Shown here piece after piece: positions 6,316-10,989 of a stretch of DNA of 10,989 nt. The stretch is from contig JAIYAG010000070.1 of assembly GCA_027489195.1 (NCBI GenBank), forward strand, positions 1-10,989. The letters run 5' to 3'. Position numbers and translations under genes: made by a program. Below the pieces are notes generated by a model, which was given only the letters and a program-made list of their open reading frames with translations, made no database searches and was not told where the DNA came from. The stretch comes from Burkholderiales bacterium (lineage in GTDB: Bacteria; Pseudomonadota; Gammaproteobacteria; Burkholderiales; Burkholderiaceae_E). Each line of letters opens with the position of its first letter. Position 1 is the stretch's first letter.

Positions 6316-9300
6316 ATGAACGACACCGCCACCCCGATGGGCGTCTCCGGACGGATCGCCCGGGCCTTCCAGTCGGCGCGGATCACCCCGCTGCTGGCGC
6401 TCGCCGCGCTGCTGCTCGGCGCGTTCGCGGTGGCGGTCACCCCGCGCGAGGAGGAGCCTCAGATCGACGTCACGATGGCCCAGGTCATCGTGCCCTTCCC
6501 CGGTGCCTCGGTGCGCGACGTCGAGCAGTCGGTGACGGTGCCGGCCGAGCAGGTGCTGTCGCAGATGGCAGGGGTCGAGCACGTGGCCTCGGTGTCGCGC
6601 CCGGGCCTGTCGATCGTCACGGTCCAGTTCGAGGTCGGCGTGCCGCGTACCGAGGCGCTCGTGCGGCTGCACGACACGGTGTCGGCGAACGCGGACTGGC
6701 TGCCCAGGGGCCTGGGCGTCGGCGAGCCGCTGGTCAAGCCGCGCGGCATCGACGACGTGCCGATCGTCGCGCTGACGCTGTATGCGCTCGATGCCCAGAC
6801 CGGCGCGGCCGACCTGGAGCGGGTGGCGCGATCGGTCGAGACCGAGTTCAAGCGTGTGCCCGGTACCCGCGAGGTCGCCACGATCGGCGGCCCCGGGCGC
6901 GCCGTGCTGGTCGAGCTCGACCCGACCCGGATGGCGGGCACCGGCACGACCGTCGCCGATCTGCGCCAGGCGCTGCAGTCCGCGAACCTGGGCCTGCCGG
7001 TCGGCGAGCTGGTGACGGGCAACCGCTCGGTGGCCATCGAGTCCGGCGCGTTCCTGCGCGATGCGCGCGAGATCGAGGACCTGGTGGTCGGCGTGCGCGA
7101 CGGCCGCCCGGTGTTCCTGCGCGAGGTGGCGACGGTCCGCGACGGCCCGCCGCCCGCCGTGCGCAGCGTCTGGCACGGCGTCGCCGCGCGCGACGGACGG
7201 CCCTCGGCCGAGCATCCCGCGGTGACGCTCACGGTCACCAAGAAGCCCGGCGAGAACGCGATCGACGTGGCGGACGCGGTGGTGCGGCGCGTGCAGGCGC
7301 TGCGCAACACGGTGATCCCCGACGGCGTCGAGGTGAGCACCACCCGCAACTATGGCGAGACCGCGAACGACAAGGCGAAGAAGCTCATCCAGAAGCTGCT
7401 GTTCGCGACCGCGTCGGTGGTGGCGCTGGTGTTCGTCGCCCTCGGCCGGCGCGAGGCGGCGATCGTCGGCACCGCGGTCGTGCTGACGCTGGCGGCGACG
7501 CTCTTCGCCTCCTGGGCCTGGGGCTTCACGCTGAACCGCGTGTCGCTGTTCGCGCTGATCTTCTCGATCGGCATCCTGGTGGACGACGCGATCGTCGTGG
7601 TGGAGAACATCCACCGGCACCAGGCGCTGCACCCGGAACGCACGCTGGCGCAGCTGATCCCGGGCGCGGTCGACGAGGTCGGCGGGCCGACCATCCTCGC
7701 GACGTTCACCGTGATCGCCGCGCTGCTGCCGATGGCCTTCGTCTCGGGGCTGATGGGCCCGTACATGAGCCCGATCCCGATCAACGCGAGCCTCGGGATG
7801 CTCCTGTCGCTGGCGATCGCCTTCGTGATCACGCCGTGGCTCGCGCGGCTCTGGATGAAGCCCTCCGCCGGTCACGCAGGCGGCGCCCACGGCGAGCCGA
7901 CCGGTATCGCGCGATGGCTCGGACCGCTGTTCGCGCGGATCTTCCGACCGCTGCTCGACGCGCGGCGCGGCGCGCGCAACCGCGTGCTGCTGGGTGCGGG
8001 CGTCGCGGCGCTGGTCGCCGGATCGCTGCTGCTGCCGGTGCTGGGTCTGGTGCAGCTCAAGATGCTGCCCTTCGACAACAAGTCGGAGTTCCAGATCGTC
8101 GTCGACATGCCGGCCGGCACGCCGCTGGAGCGCACGGCGGCGGTGCTGCGCGAACTCGGTGCGTTTCTCGCCACCGTGCCCGAGGTCACCGACTGGCAGG
8201 CCTACGCCGGCACCGCCGCGCCGATCAACTTCAACGGCCTGGTGCGGCAGTACGCGCTGCGCGCCGGCGGCGAGGTCGGCGATCTGCAGGTGAACCTGGT
8301 CGACAAGCACCATCGCGACGCGCAGAGCCATGCGATCGCCACCCGCGTGCGTCCCGCGCTGCAGGAGATCGGCCGGCGTCACGGCGCCAACGTGAAGGTG
8401 GTCGAGGTGCCGCCGGGCCCGCCGGTGCTCTCGCCGATCGTGGCGGAGATCTACGGGCCCGATGCCGACGGCCGCCGCGAGGTCGCGCGCCGGGTGCGCG
8501 CGGTGATGGCCGCGCACGAGGGCATCGTCGACGTCGACGACAGCAGCATCGCCGACGCGCCGCGCACGGTGCTGGTGGTGGACCGCAACAAGGCGGCGAT
8601 GCTCGGCGTGCCGCAGCAGGCGATCGTCACGACGCTGCGTGCGGGGCTCGCGGGCGAGGCGGTGGCCTGGCTTCACGACGGCAGCAAGTACCCGGCTGCC
8701 GCGACGCTGCAGCTTCCCGCCGAACGGCACGGCGACCTCGACGCACTGCTGCAGCTCACGGTGCGCTCGGCCTCGGGCCGGCCGGTGCCGATCTCGGAGC
8801 TGGTGCGTGCGAGCGACACGCTGCGCGAGCAGCCGATCTTCCACAAGGACCTGCTGCCGGTGAATCGGGTGGTCGGCGACATGGCCGGGCGCGTCGACAG
8901 CCCGCTGTACGGGATGTTCGCGATCCGCGCTCAGGTGCGCGCGATCGAGGTGCCCGGCGGCGGCACGCTCGAGGAGTACTTCGTCACCCAGCCCGAGGAT
9001 CCGTACCGCGGGTACGCGATCAAGTGGGACGGCGAGTGGCAGATCACCTACGAGACCTTCCGCGACATGGGTACGGCCTATGCGGTCGGCCTGGTGCTGA
9101 TCTACCTGCTGGTGGTCGCGCAGTTCGGCTCCTACCTTATCCCGCTGATCATCATGGCGCCGATTCCGCTGACTCTGGTCGGCGTGATGCCGGGCCATGC
9201 GCTGCTCGGCACGCAGTTCACCGCGACCAGCATGATCGGGATGATCGCGCTCGCCGGGATCATCGTGCGCAACTCGATCCTGCTGGTCGACTTCATCCGG

Positions 9301-9540
9301 CTGCAGGTCGACGAGGGCATGCCGCTCGCCGAGGCGATCGTGCGGGCCGCGGTGACCCGCGCGCAGCCGATCGTGCTGACCGGACTGGCCGCGATGCTCG
9401 GCGCGTTCTTCATCCTCGACGACCCGATCTTCAACGGGCTCGCGATCTCGCTGATCTTCGGGATCCTCGTCTCGACGGTGCTCACCCTCGTGGTGATCCC
9501 GGTCCTGTATTTCGCCGCCTACAAGGGAACCCCACCATGA
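6316..9540 (+). CDS. RND-family efflux pump permease
   Basis: Proton-driven inner-membrane pump, 1074 residues from ATG 6316, normal for the AcrB/MdtB/CzcA superfamily. Membrane segments are visible at about 25-42 (TM1), 359-376, 379-399, 407-430, 458-480, 485-514, 558-583, 919-938, 940-962, 970-996, 1014-1034 and 1038-1068, with two large periplasmic loops between TM1/2 and TM7/8. The proton-relay pair is D423-D424 in GILVDDAIVVVEN (TM4). The equivalent of AcrB Lys940 is Arg985 in GIIVRNSILLVDF (TM10). The sequence looks more HAE-like than CusA/CzcA-like, because the heavy-metal TM4 signature is absent. Two histidines (520 and 525) fall in the loop between TM6 and TM7. It overlaps the DUF2892 start (ATGA). 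Substrate not deducible. Confidence 0.93.
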   Translation: MNDTATPMGVSGRIARAFQSARITPLLALAALLLGAFAVAVTPREEEPQIDVTMAQVIVPFPGASVRDVEQSVTVPAEQVLSQMAGVEHVASVSRPGLSIVTVQFEVGVPRTEALVRLHDTVSANADWLPRGLGVGEPLVKPRGIDDVPIVALTLYALDAQTGAADLERVARSVETEFKRVPGTREVATIGGPGRAVLVELDPTRMAGTGTTVADLRQALQSANLGLPVGELVTGNRSVAIESGAFLRDAREIEDLVVGVRDGRPVFLREVATVRDGPPPAVRSVWHGVAARDGRPSAEHPAVTLTVTKKPGENAIDVADAVVRRVQALRNTVIPDGVEVSTTRNYGETANDKAKKLIQKLLFATASVVALVFVALGRREAAIVGTAVVLTLAATLFASWAWGFTLNRVSLFALIFSIGILVDDAIVVVENIHRHQALHPERTLAQLIPGAVDEVGGPTILATFTVIAALLPMAFVSGLMGPYMSPIPINASLGMLLSLAIAFVITPWLARLWMKPSAGHAGGAHGEPTGIARWLGPLFARIFRPLLDARRGARNRVLLGAGVAALVAGSLLLPVLGLVQLKMLPFDNKSEFQIVVDMPAGTPLERTAAVLRELGAFLATVPEVTDWQAYAGTAAPINFNGLVRQYALRAGGEVGDLQVNLVDKHHRDAQSHAIATRVRPALQEIGRRHGANVKVVEVPPGPPVLSPIVAEIYGPDADGRREVARRVRAVMAAHEGIVDVDDSSIADAPRTVLVVDRNKAAMLGVPQQAIVTTLRAGLAGEAVAWLHDGSKYPAAATLQLPAERHGDLDALLQLTVRSASGRPVPISELVRASDTLREQPIFHKDLLPVNRVVGDMAGRVDSPLYGMFAIRAQVRAIEVPGGGTLEEYFVTQPEDPYRGYAIKWDGEWQITYETFRDMGTAYAVGLVLIYLLVVAQFGSYLIPLIIMAPIPLTLVGVMPGHALLGTQFTATSMIGMIALAGIIVRNSILLVDFIRLQVDEGMPLAEAIVRAAVTRAQPIVLTGLAAMLGAFFILDDPIFNGLAISLIFGILVSTVLTLVVIPVLYFAAYKGTPP

Positions 9541-9746
9541 AATCCTGGCAACTCGTCCGCCTGATCGCGGGCACCTTCATCCTGATGTCGCTCGCGCTCG
9601 GCGTCCCCGGCAGTCCGGTCTTCGTCAGCAGCTGGTGGCTGGCCTTCACCGCGTTCGTCGGCGCCAACCTGCTGCAGAGCGCGCTCACCGGCTGGTGCCT
9701 GATGGAGACGATCCTGCGCCGGCTCGGCGTGCAGGCCGGCGCCTGA
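9537..9746 (+). CDS. Small DUF2892 (YgaP-type) inner-membrane protein
   Basis: A 69-residue protein with two hydrophobic spans (about 5-24 and 33-52) and a C-terminal GWCLMETILRRLG (52-64). The pattern resembles the DUF2892/YgaP transmembrane domain, where LIAGTF near the start and GxCPxExIL after the second span recur; here the Pro after Cys54 is replaced by Leu. No enzymatic residues are evident. Its ATG overlaps the pump stop (ATGA), with AAGGG about 9 bases upstream, so it is translationally coupled and probably functions with the pump. Known family context: such domains are found with rhodanese or sulfur-handling and efflux genes, but the job of the domain is not established. Confidence 0.8.
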   Translation: MKSWQLVRLIAGTFILMSLALGVPGSPVFVSSWWLAFTAFVGANLLQSALTGWCLMETILRRLGVQAGA

Positions 9747-9750
9747 GTCG

Positions 9751-9764
9751 GCGACCCCGGTCGC
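9751..9764 (+). terminator. Weak hairpin after the DUF2892 gene
   Basis: GCGAC (9751-9755) and GTCGC (9760-9764) form a 5-bp stem with a 4-base loop starting 4 bases after the stop codon. No U-run follows and the stem is short, so it is at best a weak end-of-operon structure. Confidence 0.25.
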
Positions 9765-9777
9765 GGAACGGCGCTGC

Positions 9778-9806
9778 TTCCGAAGACAGGATGAATTGCA
9801 TATGAT
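9778..9806 (+). promoter_or_regulatory. Putative promoter of the MarR regulator
   Basis: TATGAT (9801-9806) matches the -10 at 5 of 6 positions, with TTCCGA (9778-9783, 3 of 6) 17 bases upstream. A transcript would begin near 9813 and give a leader of about 20 bases, consistent with the weak SD ahead of ATG 9834. Confidence 0.4.
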
Positions 9807-9812
9807 GAGCAA
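9796..9812. promoter_or_regulatory. Candidate MarR operator palindrome over the -10
   Basis: The 17-base element TTGCATATGATGAGCAA has matching arms TTGC/GCAA plus inner AT/AT around the central G (6 of 8 arm pairs complementary). It covers the whole putative -10, as expected for autorepression by a MarR dimer. A second AT-rich partner, ATCAT at 9818-9822, lies just downstream. Confidence 0.45.
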
Positions 9813-9833
9813 CACATATCATCCGGTCGTCCG

Positions 9834-10370
9834 ATGGCTTCGCCCACCCCCGTGCCGCACGATCTCGCCCGCGCCCCGGCGTCAGCCGCCCGAGCCTCGC
9901 GTGCGCAGCCCGATTCCACCGACACCGTCGGCTTCCTCGTCGCCGACGTCGCCCGGCTCATGCGCCGCGCCTTCCAGGCGCGCCTCGAGGGCGCCTCGCT
10001 CACCTACGCGCAGGCCCGCGCCCTCGTCTGGCTGGCCCGCGAGCAGGGCCTGCGCCAGGTCGACCTCGCCGAGCAACTCGAGATCCAGCCGATCACGCTG
10101 GCGAGGCTCATCGACCAGCTCGCCGCGGCCGGCCTCGTCGAACGCCGCGCCGACCCGGCCGACCGCCGCGCCTACCGGCTGTTCCTGACGCGCGCGGCCG
10201 CGCCGCGGGTGGCCGAGATCCGCGCGATCGGCGACGCGATCCGCGACGAGGCGCTCGCCGGTCTGGGCGCGAAGGATGCGGCCCAGACCGTGGCCGGGCT
10301 GCGGCGGATGCGCGACGCGCTGTCCACCCCGCGTCGCGCGGCCGCGCGCCAGCCGGTGCGGGAGGCCTGA
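9834..10370 (+). CDS. MarR-family transcriptional regulator
   Basis: A winged-helix dimeric regulator, 178 residues. The DNA-binding core runs from about 56 to 118: LTYAQARALVWLAREQG (56-72), the recognition region around PITLARLIDQLAAAGL (86-101) and the wing DPADRRAYRLFLT (107-119), the hallmark DxRxxR-like segment of the family. Residues 1-30 are an Ala/Pro/Arg-rich tail not needed for the fold, and the SD before ATG 9834 is poor, so the true start could be further in. It is followed after 2 bases by an EmrA-like adaptor gene, so it probably regulates that drug-efflux operon and itself, as EmrR/MprA does for emrAB. The ligand is unknown. Confidence 0.9.
   Translation: MASPTPVPHDLARAPASAARASRAQPDSTDTVGFLVADVARLMRRAFQARLEGASLTYAQARALVWLAREQGLRQVDLAEQLEIQPITLARLIDQLAAAGLVERRADPADRRAYRLFLTRAAAPRVAEIRAIGDAIRDEALAGLGAKDAAQTVAGLRRMRDALSTPRRAAARQPVREA
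10360..10365 (+). promoter_or_regulatory. Shine-Dalgarno of the EmrA-like gene
   Basis: GGGAGG inside the end of the MarR gene, 7 bases before GTG 10373. It supports the GTG start and tight coupling to the regulator. Confidence 0.75.
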
Positions 10371-10372
10371 GC

Positions 10373-10989
10373 GTGCGACACGGCGACGGCGGCGACGCGC
10401 CCGCGGGCCTGGCCGGCGCGCAGACCGAGGCCGCGCTCGTGCCGCCGGCTGCGGCCGCGCCGCCTGCGGCGCCGCCGCCCGGGCCGTCTCTGCTGCGCCG
10501 ACTGCTGCGCCGCCTGCTGCGTCTCGTGCTGCTCGTCCTCGTGCCGCTCGCGGTCGCCGCAGGCGGCCTGGCCTGGTGGCTGCAGGGCGGCGGCGTGGCC
10601 GATACCGACAACGCCTACGTGAAGGCCGACAAGATCCCGGTCAGCGCCGAGATCGCCGGCACGATCCGCACGGTGCTCGTGCGCGAGAACGAGGTCGTGC
10701 CCGCAGGCGCCCCGCTCTTCAGGCTCGACGAGGCGCCGCTGCGCGTGGCGCTCGCGCGCGCCGAGGCCCGCGTCGCGCAGGCCCGCACCGACGTGGCCGC
10801 GCTGCGCGCCGGCTACCGCGCCAAGCAGGCCGAGATCGCGCTCGCGCGCACCCGGCAGTCCTTCGCCCGCCGCGACGAGGAACGCCAGGCCGACCTCGCC
10901 GCACGCAACTTCATCTCGGCCTCGCGGCTCGACGAGGCGCGGCAGGCCACCGAGCTCGCCGGCCAGCAGGCGGTCGCGGTCGAGCGCGA
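10373..10989 (+). CDS. EmrA/HlyD-family efflux adaptor (partial, N-terminal 205 residues)
   Basis: Inner-membrane-anchored adaptor of a tripartite drug efflux pump, cut by the right edge. Residues 1-39 are an Ala/Pro/Gly-rich cytoplasmic tail. A repeated LLRR stretch (40-50) leads into a membrane segment (about 51-70). TDNAYVKADKIPV (78-90) is the EmrA-type first beta strand of the lipoyl domain (E. coli has TDDAYVAG here), followed by SAEIAGTIRTVLVRENEVVPAG (91-112) and a helical hairpin rich in Ala, Arg and Glu (from about 125). GTG 10373 follows the MarR stop by 2 bases and has GGGAGG 7 bases upstream; no better ATG exists before the conserved region. An EmrB-type MFS pump is expected downstream. 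An alternative is an adaptor of a DUF2955/AaeB-type exporter. Confidence 0.9.
   Translation, partial: MRHGDGGDAPAGLAGAQTEAALVPPAAAAPPAAPPPGPSLLRRLLRRLLRLVLLVLVPLAVAAGGLAWWLQGGGVADTDNAYVKADKIPVSAEIAGTIRTVLVRENEVVPAGAPLFRLDEAPLRVALARAEARVAQARTDVAALRAGYRAKQAEIALARTRQSFARRDEERQADLAARNFISASRLDEARQATELAGQQAVAVER
10490..10525 (+). repeat. Three tandem 12-bp units encoding Leu-Leu-Arg-Arg
   Basis: CTGCTGCGCCGA, CTGCTGCGCCGC and CTGCTGCGTCTC follow one another in frame within the EmrA-like gene. The first two differ at one base. They encode a positively charged amphipathic stretch at the cytoplasmic edge of the membrane anchor and could slip in length. Confidence 0.7.

Noticed and set aside
6196..9198. 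A 1000-codon open frame on the minus strand opposite the RND pump
   Set aside because: Its product is Arg/His/Asp-rich low complexity with no domain, and the plus strand encodes a complete RND pump with all key motifs. Long antisense frames are expected at this GC content.

Overview
The window is uniformly GC-rich (about 70% by eye), densely coded and free of visible mobile DNA. The close match of the UgpB and UgpA/E proteins to proteobacterial versions, plus the codon usage, suggests a high-GC proteobacterium, most likely a Burkholderiales-type betaproteobacterium. That placement is inference from remembered family sequences, not from a search.

Left half (positions 1-4589, minus strand): a glycerol-3-phosphate ABC importer operon in the order ugpB-ugpA-ugpE-ugpC, with ugpC running off the left edge. 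The A/E and E/C junctions are separated by one base each, implying tight translational coupling. The B/A junction is a 78-base spacer holding two GC-rich hairpins. Upstream of ugpB is a convincing but untested Pho box with a -10-like hexamer exactly 10 bases downstream, so phosphate-starvation control is likely. Immediately upstream, on the same strand, lies a three-histidine-box membrane fatty acid desaturase.

Centre (4705-9746): a self-contained efflux module. An ArsR/SmtB-type repressor (minus) is divergent from an operon (plus) of a periplasmic adaptor, a 1074-residue RND pump and a small DUF2892 membrane protein. The genes are 11 bases apart or overlapping. The AT-rich divergent spacer (about 5127-5180) stands out sharply from its surroundings. 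It holds facing promoters and four head-to-tail 8-bp repeats beginning TTG, the most distinctive non-coding structure in the window. The substrate cannot be read from sequence; a cysteine pair in the repressor hints at a metal, metalloid or thiol-reactive inducer.

Right end (9796-10989, plus): a MarR-family regulator with a palindrome over its own putative -10, followed 2 bases later by an EmrA/HlyD-type adaptor truncated by the window edge. This looks like the start of an emrAB-like drug efflux operon. Neither efflux system has an outer-membrane channel gene inside the window.

I found no RNA genes, CRISPR arrays, insertion sequences or prophage genes. The most interesting candidates are regulatory (the Pho box, the 8-bp repeat array, the ugpB-ugpA hairpins) and the ArsR-RND-DUF2892 module as a possibly uncharacterised export system.
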